A stretch of 17,493 nucleotides of DNA from Candidatus Woesearchaeota archaeon (GTDB taxonomy: Archaea; Nanobdellota; Nanobdellia; UBA10117). Position numbers and translations under genes: made by a program. Of the stretch, positions 5,933-12,595 are shown one piece after another. Position 1 is the first letter of the stretch, and each line of letters begins with the position of its first letter. The notes under the pieces were generated by a model. That model was not told the origin of the DNA, made no database searches, and was given only the letters and a program-made list of their open reading frames with translations. Location of the stretch: contig JAHFKX010000007.1 in the NCBI GenBank assembly GCA_023245115.1, forward strand, positions 1 to 17,493. The letters are read 5' to 3'.

Positions 5933-7213
5933 TTATTTATTCTTGTTTTTTCTTTTGACGAGTTCATATGCTAATAGGCCAGTTATAGCAGTAGAAAAGC
6001 CAGCCAGAACAATTTTCCACTCGAACTGGAAAAGCATGAATACGCTTGTGGCCGCACCCAACACCGCAAGAACAGGAAGTTTGCCAATGTTTATTGGCAC
6101 CTTAAATGTTCGGTGTGCGTTTGGCATTTTGTAGCGCAAAATTATGAGTGAAATATTAACTAAGGCAAACGTCAAAAATATTCCAAAATCAGTTAGCGAA
6201 GCGACAATACCTATTTTCCCAATTAAAACAAACAACGCAGATAAAATTCCAACAACTATAATCGCCTCCCAAGGCGTTTGAGTTTTTTTGCTGACTTTTG
6301 AAAACGCAAGTGGAAGTGCATGCTCTTCGGCCATGCCGTAAACCATTCGTGATGCTGCGATAAGAGTGACTAACACCGTGTTAAATGTTGCGAAAAGCGC
6401 AATGACCGAAACAATAAAAAACATCTTTGGGTTTATTGCAATCGCTGCGACTTGAGCCAGTGGCGCGCTTGACGATGCAAGGTTTTGCCAGCCAAGCACG
6501 CTGACTGTTATTACTGCAACGGCGATGTAAAGTATTGAAGATATCAGAATTGAGAGCATCAATGCCTGCGGGATTGTTTTGGCCGGGTTTTTAGTTTCTT
6601 CGGAAAGCCGCGGCAGGTCCTCAAAGCCAAGGAACGCAAAAAATATTAATGCTGTCGCGCCAAGAATGCCGGAAATGCCTGCGGGCGGAAGTGTAAAATA
6701 GTTTACGTTTCCAACATATTTTAGACCAAATGCAATTATCAGAATTAAACCACCAATTTCAATTAGCGTTGAGATCGTGTTAAAAAAAGCAGATTCGTTT
6801 ATGCCCCAATAATTAATCACAGATAAAAGCGCAATAAGTAAAATTGCGATTGGTATTACTGGCATTTTTGAGATTGCGTTAAAGTAGCCCGCAAACCCAA
6901 GGGAAATTGTTGCTGCAGCAATTACGCCAGATGCGATAATCATCCAGCCAACCAGGAACGCTAGCCGTTTGTTGATAGCGTGCTCCGTATAAACATACTC
7001 GCCGCCAGCCTTTGGAAAGAGCGATGCCAGCTCAGCATAACTTAAGCCGGTAAACGCAGAAATTAATGCGCCGATTGCGAAGGCCAGCCATACCGCATTG
7101 CCGGCAAGCCCAGCAGCTTCACCAATGAGTGCATATATGCCTGCTCCAAGTATAACGCCAACTCCGTAAAAAGTTGTTTCTAACAAACCAAGAGTTCGTT
7201 TAAGTTTTGCCAT
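5933..7213 (-). CDS. APC-family amino acid/amine permease
   Basis: The 426-residue protein has about 12 hydrophobic segments. Near the N-terminus is the APC hallmark GVILGAGIYALIGEA (about 19-33), the unwound part of TM1 that binds the substrate backbone. SYAELASLFPKAGGEYVY (about 58-75) matches the conserved TM2 and loop of this family. The substrate cannot be read from sequence; amino acids or polyamines are typical. It is the last gene of the seven-gene minus-strand operon, 15 bases after the small His/Cys protein. In that setting a thiol amino acid such as cysteine or cystine is possible, but this is a guess. A GGAGG lies at 7215-7219, only one base from the ATG, too close for a normal ribosome binding site. 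The gene may have been appended to an otherwise Cys-rich operon. Confidence 0.92.
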   Translation of the reverse strand: MAKLKRTLGLLETTFYGVGVILGAGIYALIGEAAGLAGNAVWLAFAIGALISAFTGLSYAELASLFPKAGGEYVYTEHAINKRLAFLVGWMIIASGVIAAATISLGFAGYFNAISKMPVIPIAILLIALLSVINYWGINESAFFNTISTLIEIGGLILIIAFGLKYVGNVNYFTLPPAGISGILGATALIFFAFLGFEDLPRLSEETKNPAKTIPQALMLSILISSILYIAVAVITVSVLGWQNLASSSAPLAQVAAIAINPKMFFIVSVIALFATFNTVLVTLIAASRMVYGMAEEHALPLAFSKVSKKTQTPWEAIIVVGILSALFVLIGKIGIVASLTDFGIFLTFALVNISLIILRYKMPNAHRTFKVPINIGKLPVLAVLGAATSVFMLFQFEWKIVLAGFSTAITGLLAYELVKRKNKNK

Positions 7214-7228
7214 GCCTCCTCGCCCATA

Positions 7229-7474
7229 CTAATAGTTGCTTATTTTTAAGCATTGCCTGTATCTGTCCGGGTGATGACTCATATGTTGTTTCCAGTCCGC
7301 ATCTGAATATCCATTTGGTGTTTTGCAAATGTCCATAGGATTCTCGGCGGCAACCGCTGTCTGATACTTAGCTTCTGTATGCCCGTTGCCTGCAAAAGTA
7401 AAATAAGCAAACGCAAACACTATTAAAACAAAAATAAACACTAACACGTAAACAAAAAAGTCATCTTTTTCCAT
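7229..7474 (-). CDS. Membrane-anchored small protein with Cys/His/Met motif
   Basis: The 81-residue protein has an N-terminal membrane anchor (about 7-28) and a short extracytoplasmic domain. The domain is dominated by potential metal ligands: DICK (C50), then HMSHHPDRYRQC (H64, M65, H67, H68, C75). I recall small domains ending in 'HM.HHPD.Y..CL' in other uncharacterised proteins but know no function. The two cysteines may form a disulfide, or with His and Met may bind Cu or another soft metal (inference). The ATG at 7474 overlaps the upstream gene's stop by 14 bases, which implies translational coupling. It is gene six of the operon. Confidence 0.82.
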   Translation of the reverse strand: MEKDDFFVYVLVFIFVLIVFAFAYFTFAGNGHTEAKYQTAVAAENPMDICKTPNGYSDADWKQHMSHHPDRYRQCLKISNY

Positions 7475-7913
7475 GTTCTGCCCTTTCTTTCAGATAAATT
7501 ATTATCGTTGTTATCACAATTGCAAACCCAGTTAACATAAACACCGCGTAAAATCTGCCGGCAAATGGAAAGCCAGCTAGCAGCAGGCCTGCATTCGCGG
7601 CCAGCAATTTTGGCGACATGCATGGGCCTTTCCAAATATATAAACCAACTGCAACTGCAAGAATAACACTGCCGATTAACCAAAAATAAATCTGATACTG
7701 TGTTAAGAACGCAAGTGGCATGCCGGCCACAATAATTCCAAATACTGAGAGCAGCGCAATAACAGACATACAAAGTGAGTGGCATATATTGTACGAGCTG
7801 ATTATGCTCATACTGCTAACTGCCGCATTTGCAGCAGCAATGCCTTTTGTGTTTTTGTTATCTATTCGCAGCATTTTTTTATTGCTTCCCACAACTTCTT
7901 CAGCCATTGCCAT
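7461..7913 (-). CDS. Four-helix membrane protein with CHSLC motif
   Basis: The 150-residue protein has a short cytosolic N-terminus, then about four membrane segments. The first begins with ICHSLCMS (C44, H45, C48) and a loop carries GPCMSP (C98). Pairs of Cys at a membrane face are typical of proteins that pass soft metal ions or electrons, such as MerT-like carriers or DsbD/VKOR-like relays; this one matches no such family that I can name. The upstream gene ends at 7921. The ATG at 7913 leaves a 7-base gap, while an in-frame TTG at 7928 would overlap. It is gene five of the operon, and its stop overlaps the next start. Confidence 0.82.
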   Translation of the reverse strand: MAMAEEVVGSNKKMLRIDNKNTKGIAAANAAVSSMSIISSYNICHSLCMSVIALLSVFGIIVAGMPLAFLTQYQIYFWLIGSVILAVAVGLYIWKGPCMSPKLLAANAGLLLAGFPFAGRFYAVFMLTGFAIVITTIIIYLKERAEHGKR

Positions 7914-7920
7914 AAACTTC

Positions 7921-8241
7921 TTAACCAATCCATTTTATCAAATAATAAACTATCGCTGTTCCAATTATTATTGCCGCAATTTTAAATCCCTTTAACCTTT
8001 CGTGCTTGTCCATCAGGTAAGTCGCGCCGGCAATGCTCTGCCCCATAAAAATCGCAAGCAGTAGCTGTGTTTTAACAGATGTAAAAATATTCAGCAGTAA
8101 TAAAATTACCCACGTGCTTACAACAGATGCGCAGACCGCGCAAAACTTTGTATTGAATTTTTTATCTATGATGGGTTTTATGGCAAGCCAGGCAAAAAAC
8201 AATGCTAAAATGCCGGCCAATACATACCAAACTATATCCAT
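7921..8241 (-). CDS. Small membrane protein with CAVC motif
   Basis: The 106-residue protein has about four hydrophobic segments. A CxxC motif, FCAVCASV (C34, C37), sits at the start of the second segment after a Lys-rich loop (KKFNTK). The position at the membrane face suggests a redox-active pair or metal relay (inference). The family is not named to my knowledge. The ATG at 8241 overlaps the preceding stop by 10 bases, so the frame that extends further upstream inside the neighbouring gene is not used. It is gene four of the operon. Confidence 0.82.
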   Translation of the reverse strand: MDIVWYVLAGILALFFAWLAIKPIIDKKFNTKFCAVCASVVSTWVILLLLNIFTSVKTQLLLAIFMGQSIAGATYLMDKHERLKGFKIAAIIIGTAIVYYLIKWIG

Positions 8242-8774
8242 TTTGTCAGGCCCCACACAATTATAGACATAACTATGCTGGCAATCAGTACGAAAGATAT
8301 GCCCTGAAATGGCCATAATGATTTTCCGCGGGCTTCTTTTATTCCGTCGCTCAGCAATAGTGCAAGCCAGACGCCAATTGTTCCGATAATTATGCCAAAC
8401 AGTAATTTGTCTATGCCAAACACACCAAGGCCAAATATCGCGTGATGTGCGGGCATGCTCCTAACCATGTCAAAGCTAGTTATTACGTTAGCAGCATAAA
8501 GCGGAACTACCATCATCAGGAATGACGCAGCTACAAAAAGTTCGTCTTGTAGCGGGAATTTAAGCTTGCGTTTCTGTAGTATTTTGCTAAACCACAGTGC
8601 GGTTGAAACTATAAATGCACCGATGAATATTCCAACAATGCTGTCATCAACGCCAAATATGCGTGCAAGTGCAATGCCGCCTATCGCAGCGCCAGTACAT
8701 AATGGGCAGTGCGCGTGGACTGCCTGAATTCCAAGCAGTGCTAACGGAGCCAGCAAGAGTTTTTTTGAGTTCAT
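8232..8774 (-). CDS. Multi-pass membrane protein with HxHCPLC motif
   Basis: The 180-residue protein begins with a signal-peptide-like segment (MNSKKLLLAPLALLGIQAVHA). HCPLC follows directly (H20, H22, C23, C26), which places the CxxC and two His at the outer membrane face. GAAIGGIALARIFGVDDSIVGIFIGA is the next hydrophobic stretch; about four more segments follow. I recall related membrane proteins with an N-terminal 'HCPLCT' in uncultivated archaea and bacteria, all uncharacterised. The CxxC may be a thiol-disulfide or metal site facing outside (inference). It is gene three of the operon, seven bases after the preceding stop. Confidence 0.85.
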   Translation of the reverse strand: MNSKKLLLAPLALLGIQAVHAHCPLCTGAAIGGIALARIFGVDDSIVGIFIGAFIVSTALWFSKILQKRKLKFPLQDELFVAASFLMMVVPLYAANVITSFDMVRSMPAHHAIFGLGVFGIDKLLFGIIIGTIGVWLALLLSDGIKEARGKSLWPFQGISFVLIASIVMSIIVWGLTKWI

Positions 8775-8781
8775 GCTTTAC

Positions 8782-9030
8782 TTAGCACCCACCAACCATT
8801 CCACTCGACGAACTGCCTGTGCCGCCTCCTGCTCTTGCAGGTATTACGCCGTGCATCTCATAATTCATTTTTTCGTTTTCAGTCCATCCGGTTGTATCAA
8901 TTGTTCCTGTGCTTGTCGTGCCACCGAGCGTAATTTTTTCTTTAAGCCCGGCCAGTTGGACTGCCTGCGTGCCAGCCATCAAAACCAGCGCGACTGTAAT
9001 TACCATCAGTACCAAAGTTATTTTATCCAT
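8782..9030 (-). CDS. Small anchored protein ending in MVGGC
   Basis: The 82-residue protein has an N-terminal membrane segment (about 5-24) and a short outer part: ENEKMNYEMHGVIPAR (51-66), then a flexible Gly/Ser tail that ends GMVGGC. Its only cysteine is the last residue. The same end, MVGGC, closes the protein encoded just upstream. The ATG at 9030 follows the preceding TAA by one base, so the two are translated in sequence. The frame extends into the upstream gene but those codons are not used. No family is known to me. The tail may be a metal or partner docking element or a modification signal (inference). Confidence 0.8.
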   Translation of the reverse strand: MDKITLVLMVITVALVLMAGTQAVQLAGLKEKITLGGTTSTGTIDTTGWTENEKMNYEMHGVIPARAGGGTGSSSSGMVGGC

Positions 9031-9031
9031 T

Positions 9032-9766
9032 TTAGCATCCTCCCACCATACTTCCGCCTGCCGCGCCCTTTTCGAGTCCGCGGTATTTATTGGAAGCAAG
9101 ATTAACATAGTTGAACGGAATTCCTTTCTCTTTCATGGCTGCCGCTTTTTGTGCCATAATATCTGGGAAGAACAGGGTTTTCCATTTGCCGAGCTCCTCT
9201 AAAATCTGGTCGTTAGACATTGTTGGGTGCTTTGTTACTAGATATTTTGCTAGCCCTCGCATTGCATAGCTGTGCGCACAACCGCAGGCGGCATCACCAG
9301 CCTTATACTCGCCAGAATCTTTTGTAAAAATTATTGATTCCGCTCCGCAACAGTATTCGCAGGAGATTTGCGAAGTTATGGCAACGTATCTTTTCAAATT
9401 GTCACCCGTTAAAGTGATTGTCCTGTCAAGATTGCCAAGCTTTGTAATTGTTTTGTCCGCAAGCGCTGGATTGCTGGCCGAGACATCACTATAGCTTACC
9501 GAAAGCTCTGTGCCATAAACTGCCGGAGCTCCAACCGGAGCAACACCGGCCCCAACCGTAATGGCCGAAGTAGCGGTTTCACTAGCGGACCCGCCACCGG
9601 TGATTACGTGCAGCTGGTACTGATTAAACACAAGTATAACCGCAGCTATTGCCAGCATAACCGCAATAAAGTTTGTATGTTTTTTCTCAGCCTTGTGGGC
9701 GCATTCATGTCCGCCCGCATGGGGCGCAATTGTTCCATTTTTTTCAGATTCACAACAGTTCGTCAT
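9032..9766 (-). CDS. Membrane-anchored Cys-cluster protein (CEYCCG...CGCAH), operon first gene
   Basis: The 244-residue protein has possible metal sites on both sides of the membrane. The cytosolic tail has C4, C5, H16, H20, C22, H24 and H30. One membrane segment follows (about 33-48). The outer part has a low-complexity Gly/Ala/Thr linker (55-85), then a domain with ISCEYCCG (C136, C139, C140) and ACGCAHSYAMRGLAKYL (C161, C163, H165). It ends GGSMVGGC. The CGC-x-H-x-Y-x3-GLAK-x-L segment matches the protein at 17089-17493 (CKCWHWYVNEGLAKKL), so the two are paralogs. It recalls PCYCGC-motif proteins in layout, though not clearly in sequence. A metal-binding or redox role is inferred. It is the first gene of the seven-gene operon, with a candidate promoter at 9795-9805. 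Confidence 0.82.
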   Translation of the reverse strand: MTNCCESEKNGTIAPHAGGHECAHKAEKKHTNFIAVMLAIAAVILVFNQYQLHVITGGGSASETATSAITVGAGVAPVGAPAVYGTELSVSYSDVSASNPALADKTITKLGNLDRTITLTGDNLKRYVAITSQISCEYCCGAESIIFTKDSGEYKAGDAACGCAHSYAMRGLAKYLVTKHPTMSNDQILEELGKWKTLFFPDIMAQKAAAMKEKGIPFNYVNLASNKYRGLEKGAAGGSMVGGC

Positions 9767-9794
9767 AGGTATCGTATGGCTATTCCAGAAGGTA

Positions 9795-9805
9795 GGTATT
9801 ATATT
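9795..9805 (-). promoter_or_regulatory. Candidate promoter of the seven-gene operon
   Basis: AATATAATACC on the minus strand is centred about 34 bases from the ATG at 9766, which would give a leader of about 8 bases. It faces the reductase operon promoter (9931-9940). Between them lie GTTCACAATTGTTCA (9863-9877), a direct repeat of GTTCA around the palindrome CAATTG, and GGTTTAAATGCC. Either could be an operator, but nothing proves it. Confidence 0.4.
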
Positions 9806-9930
9806 CTTTGGCTAAGACGATGGCAGTGCAGTGTCTCTTTTGCCAAAAAAAGATATTAAATCGTTCACAATTGTTCAAATACGGTTTAAATGCCTATTTT
9901 GCTTTCTTAATCGTGTTGTAGGAACATAGA

Positions 9931-9940
9931 AATATATATT
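9931..9940 (+). promoter_or_regulatory. TATA box of the reductase/DoxX operon
   Basis: AATATATATT is centred 24-25 bases upstream of the ATG at 9960, consistent with a leaderless transcript. Confidence 0.55.
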
Positions 9941-9959
9941 TGATGTAACTTAAAAAACC

Positions 9960-10358
9960 ATGGCATGGTCTAATGAAAAAAAAATCGAATGGACATTAAG
10001 GGTTGCGTTGTTCGGCGAGTTTTTAGGCCATGGCATTTTTGCGCTTCAGCTAAAACAGAGGTTTGTTGAAATGCTGACCACGATGACTGGCATTGCCGGC
10101 CCAGCCGCAGGCAAGCTCCTGATGCTCATTGGTGGGGTCGATGTTATAATTGCTATCCTTGCATTGGTTTATCCGTTCAGATTAATGTTAATGTGGGCAA
10201 CACTGTGGGGATTTATGACAGCACTCGCAAGGCCTGTTGCCGGCGATCCTATCTGGGACTTTGTTGAGCGCTGGCCAAACTGGGGCGTGCCACTCGCGCT
10301 TCTTTTCACGAGAGGCATACCAAAGAGTTTAAAAAATTGGAAAGAACTATTTAGATAA
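9960..10358 (+). CDS. Small multi-pass membrane protein, DoxX-like neighbour
   Basis: The 132-residue protein has about four membrane segments. It starts LRVALFGEFLGHGIFAL, has GGVDVIIAILALVYPFRLM, then MWATLWGFMTALARP and ERWPNWGVPLALLF. The conserved-looking WGF-TALARP and RWPNWGVPLALL strings recall uncharacterised bacterial membrane proteins distantly like the DoxX fold. The function is unknown. It is first in a three-gene operon, one base from the thioredoxin reductase gene, so it probably works with that enzyme and the DoxX protein that follows. The start is supported by the TATA box at 9931-9940. Confidence 0.8.
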   Translation: MAWSNEKKIEWTLRVALFGEFLGHGIFALQLKQRFVEMLTTMTGIAGPAAGKLLMLIGGVDVIIAILALVYPFRLMLMWATLWGFMTALARPVAGDPIWDFVERWPNWGVPLALLFTRGIPKSLKNWKELFR

Positions 10359-10359
10359 A

Positions 10360-11271
10360 ATGGCCTACGATTTAGTTATCATTGGCGCTGGCCCAGCAGG
10401 CATCTCTGCTTGCTTGTATGCTGCACGACAAAAACTTAAGTTTGTCTGCATCGCCAAAGACATCGGCGGGCTTGCGAATTTTATTCCGGAAATTGATACA
10501 TACCTTGGGTACCATTACATGTCTGGCTATGAGCTCGTGAAAAAGTTCCGCGAACACCTGCGCGATTATGACGTCGAGGCCTGCATAGGCAGCGTGAAGT
10601 CAATAAAAAAAAGAGGCAAAAACTTTTTTGTTGATGCAGACTGCGGCAAATATGATGCCAAGTCAGTTTTGATTGCAACTGGGCGCGGATTTAAGCGGCT
10701 CGGCGTGGACGGCGAGAATGAATTTGAAAACCGTGGCTTGAGTCACTGTGCCGCGTGCGATGGCCCGCTGTTCAAAGATAAGGTTGTTGCGGTGGTCGGT
10801 GGCGGAAAATCTGGCCTGCTGTCTACAATGTTTCTGCTAAAAATCGCAAAGAAAATTTATTTGTTGGAAAAAAATTCAAAAATTGGCGAGAATCATGTAA
10901 GCCCGGATATCATAAGTGCGATAAAAAAATCAAAAAAAGTCGAGATTATAACAAACGCAGATACGACAGCAATCCTTGGCAGCAAGTTTGTTACCGGGCT
11001 AAAATATAAACAGGGTGAAAAAATCAAAGTTTTAAATCTCAGCGGTGTTTTTGTCGAGATAGGCTATGTGCCGCATACTGATTTTCTAAGAGGGTTTGTC
11101 AGGCTTAACTATCGCGGCGAAATTATAATTGACAAAGAAAACGAAACTTCGGTAAAGGGGGTATTTGCCGCGGGTGACTGCACAGATATTCAGGAAAAAC
11201 AGGTAATAGTTGCGACGGGCGAAGGCGCGAAGGCCTGCATGTCTGCGCTAACATATATTACGGAGAACTAA
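10360..11271 (+). CDS. Thioredoxin reductase, AhpF-type
   Basis: The 303-residue flavoprotein has the FAD motif GAGPAG (9-14), a redox-active CAAC (C130-C133) in HCAACDGPLFKDK, a nucleotide-binding GGGKSG (147-152) and a closing VFAAGDCTD (268-276). The second half resembles the C-terminal domain of bacterial AhpF more than classic TrxB: GGG-x-SG, IYLLEKN, SGVFVEIG, GEIIID, and QVIVATGEGAKA. The NADPH-specific HRRxxxR motif of TrxB is missing, with LLEKNSKIG at that place, so NADH or another donor is likely (inference). The N-terminal double thioredoxin domain of AhpF is absent. It should pass electrons to a small disulfide protein, which is not seen in the window. It sits one base from both neighbours in its operon. 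Confidence 0.92.
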   Translation: MAYDLVIIGAGPAGISACLYAARQKLKFVCIAKDIGGLANFIPEIDTYLGYHYMSGYELVKKFREHLRDYDVEACIGSVKSIKKRGKNFFVDADCGKYDAKSVLIATGRGFKRLGVDGENEFENRGLSHCAACDGPLFKDKVVAVVGGGKSGLLSTMFLLKIAKKIYLLEKNSKIGENHVSPDIISAIKKSKKVEIITNADTTAILGSKFVTGLKYKQGEKIKVLNLSGVFVEIGYVPHTDFLRGFVRLNYRGEIIIDKENETSVKGVFAAGDCTDIQEKQVIVATGEGAKACMSALTYITEN

Positions 11272-11272
11272 A

Positions 11273-11827
11273 ATGAAACTTGAAGAAGTGTTTAGTTATA
11301 TAAAAAAAACGTATTCCGAAAACAATGCAGACTTCTGGTTGTCTGGCCTGCGGGCGTTCATTGGCGTAGTCTGGATTTTTTCGGGAATTGAAAAAATAAT
11401 ATCGCCAGCATATTTTACAAATTTTGCAAAAACGGTTGGCTACTTTGCATCAAAAAACCCAAACGGATTTTTTGTAAACTTTCTAACAGGAACTGTTGCG
11501 CCGAATGCAACGCTGTTTTCGTATCTGGTTGCGTATGGTGAGCTGCTTGTCGGCCTCGGTTTGTTGTTTGGCCTGCTTACAAATACATCCGCGTTAGTAG
11601 GTATTTTTATGAATATAATATTTTACTTTGGGGCAGGCTGGACTGGCATCTCAACAGCGATGTTGAATGTGCAAATGGTTGTTTTGCAAATAATAGTGTT
11701 GCTTGCGCCCGGCTCGAAGACACTAAGTCTGGAGTATTTTTTCGGCCTTCTTAAGCTGCGAAAGGAATATGTTGGCGCGGAGCCGAAGAAGCCGGCAAGG
11801 GCTAAAAAGAATCTCGTAAAGTTTTAG
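11273..11827 (+). CDS. DoxX-family membrane protein
   Basis: The 184-residue protein has four membrane segments in the DoxX pattern. LRAFIGVVWIFSGIEKI (26-42) is the typical first helix and AYGELLVGLGLLFGLLTN is the second, followed by a third and fourth hydrophobic stretch. The C-terminus is basic (KKPARAKKNLVKF), so it faces the cytosol. DoxX relatives act in thiosulfate:quinone reduction or in membrane complexes linking thiol redox to other enzymes. The family is broad, and the role here is inferred from co-transcription with the thioredoxin reductase (one-base gap). Its stop overlaps the convergent winged-helix gene by four bases. Confidence 0.9.
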   Translation: MKLEEVFSYIKKTYSENNADFWLSGLRAFIGVVWIFSGIEKIISPAYFTNFAKTVGYFASKNPNGFFVNFLTGTVAPNATLFSYLVAYGELLVGLGLLFGLLTNTSALVGIFMNIIFYFGAGWTGISTAMLNVQMVVLQIIVLLAPGSKTLSLEYFFGLLKLRKEYVGAEPKKPARAKKNLVKF

Positions 11828-12309
11828 CTAGCTAAAAATACTTTATTTGTTTTTCCATCCAGCTGTTTTTTAACTAAATTTCTTCTTTCCAAGCCGGTAA
11901 GCAGTTCAGACAGCTTTGCCTTTGAGAAATCTGTTTTAAACCTTAGCGTGGATTGCGTTACGCCTGGCTCTTTCTGGACAGCTTCGATGATTTTCCGCTC
12001 ATCATCTGTGAGAACTCTCATAACTGCTAGTTCTGCGGATGATTGTGCTTCGACTTTTTTTTCCTGAACGATTTGTTTGTCCTGTATTATTAACAGCAGG
12101 CCAACGGCAGCTATCAGGCCAGCCGCAACCAGCCCGAATGCAGTTTGATATGGTAGTGCCTGATGCGCGGCACATAGTTGCCCGCCTTTTTCGAGTGAGC
12201 AGCCCGTGTCAACCATTGCCGCATTAGTGCTGAAAAAGAAAGATGTAACTATTATTGCTACAAAAACACCCAACCCAAACACCAAAACACCTAAATCCCT
12301 GGTTCTCAT
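11824..12309 (-). CDS. Membrane-bound winged-helix regulator with two-Cys outer loop
   Basis: The 161-residue protein has two membrane segments (about 7-27 and 56-76). Between them lies an outer loop containing GCSLEKGGQLC (C37, C46). A cytosolic linker (about 77-97) leads to a winged helix (about 98-160): LTDDERKIIEAVQ, the recognition-type segment TQSTLRFKTDFSKAKLSELL, and a wing ending LVKKQLDGKTNKVFLAS. This resembles MarR/HTH_24-like archaeal domains. The layout suggests a one-component regulator that senses metal or disulfide state outside and binds DNA inside (inference). The ATG at 12309 sits about 25 bases after CTTTAAAA at 12331-12338. Nearby operons with Cys proteins are candidate targets. 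Confidence 0.82.
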   Translation of the reverse strand: MRTRDLGVLVFGLGVFVAIIVTSFFFSTNAAMVDTGCSLEKGGQLCAAHQALPYQTAFGLVAAGLIAAVGLLLIIQDKQIVQEKKVEAQSSAELAVMRVLTDDERKIIEAVQKEPGVTQSTLRFKTDFSKAKLSELLTGLERRNLVKKQLDGKTNKVFLAS

Positions 12310-12330
12310 GTATTTGCTTAAGCGGGCAGG

Positions 12331-12338
12331 TTTTAAAG
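12331..12338 (-). promoter_or_regulatory. TATA box of the membrane-bound regulator
   Basis: CTTTAAAA on the minus strand is centred 25-26 bases upstream of the ATG at 12309. This supports a leaderless start and rules out the earlier in-frame codon at 12351. Confidence 0.5.
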
Positions 12339-12401
12339 GTTTTTGATGCAAAAAATTAATTAAAACAAAAACTGATAAACTTAGATTAGCTTATCTACTA
12401 T

Positions 12402-12572
12402 TTATTGCTGAGCTCGTTGTTTCTGGAAACAGTCTCGGCAGTATACTGGTCTTTCGCCCGACGGCTTGAATGGTACTTCACAGTCTGCGCCGCACGTAGA
12501 GCATTTTGCTGGGTGCATCTCTCTTGGACCTCGGTCAAAATTTCTTGGACCGCCTCTTCCTTGGAATGGCAT
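12402..12572 (-). CDS. Small zinc-ribbon protein (CxxC...CxxC), 56 residues
   Basis: The N-terminus is basic and Gly/Arg-rich (FQGRGGPRNFDRG). A zinc ribbon follows: KCSTCGADC (C24, C27, C31), VPFKPSGERPVYC and RDCFQK (C45, C48). The string CxxC...VPFKP...RPVYCRDC is a well-known small zinc-binding family widespread in archaea and CPR bacteria. It probably binds nucleic acid or ribosomes, but the role is not proven. AGGAGA at 12581-12586 lies eight bases before the ATG at 12572, a usable ribosome binding site. A TATA box at 12661-12670 implies a leader of about 68 bases, which holds CAGTAC (12633-12638) and GTACTG (12596-12601), able to form a stem. Confidence 0.88.
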   Translation of the reverse strand: MPFQGRGGPRNFDRGPREMHPAKCSTCGADCEVPFKPSGERPVYCRDCFQKQRAQQ

Positions 12573-12595
12573 TTTTGCACTCTCCTTTCAATTGT

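Noticed and set aside
7215..7219. GGAGG as the ribosome binding site of the APC permease
   Set aside because: It is only one base from the ATG, too close for normal function; translation is more likely coupled from upstream.
7441..7785. Cys-rich frame overlapping the CHSLC membrane protein gene
   Set aside because: It lies in another frame within a supported gene and has no start signal; its Cys richness is a codon effect.
9863..9877. GTTCACAATTGTTCA as an operator
   Set aside because: It is a short direct repeat around a 6-base palindrome in AT-rich DNA; no second copy was seen at other promoters in the window.
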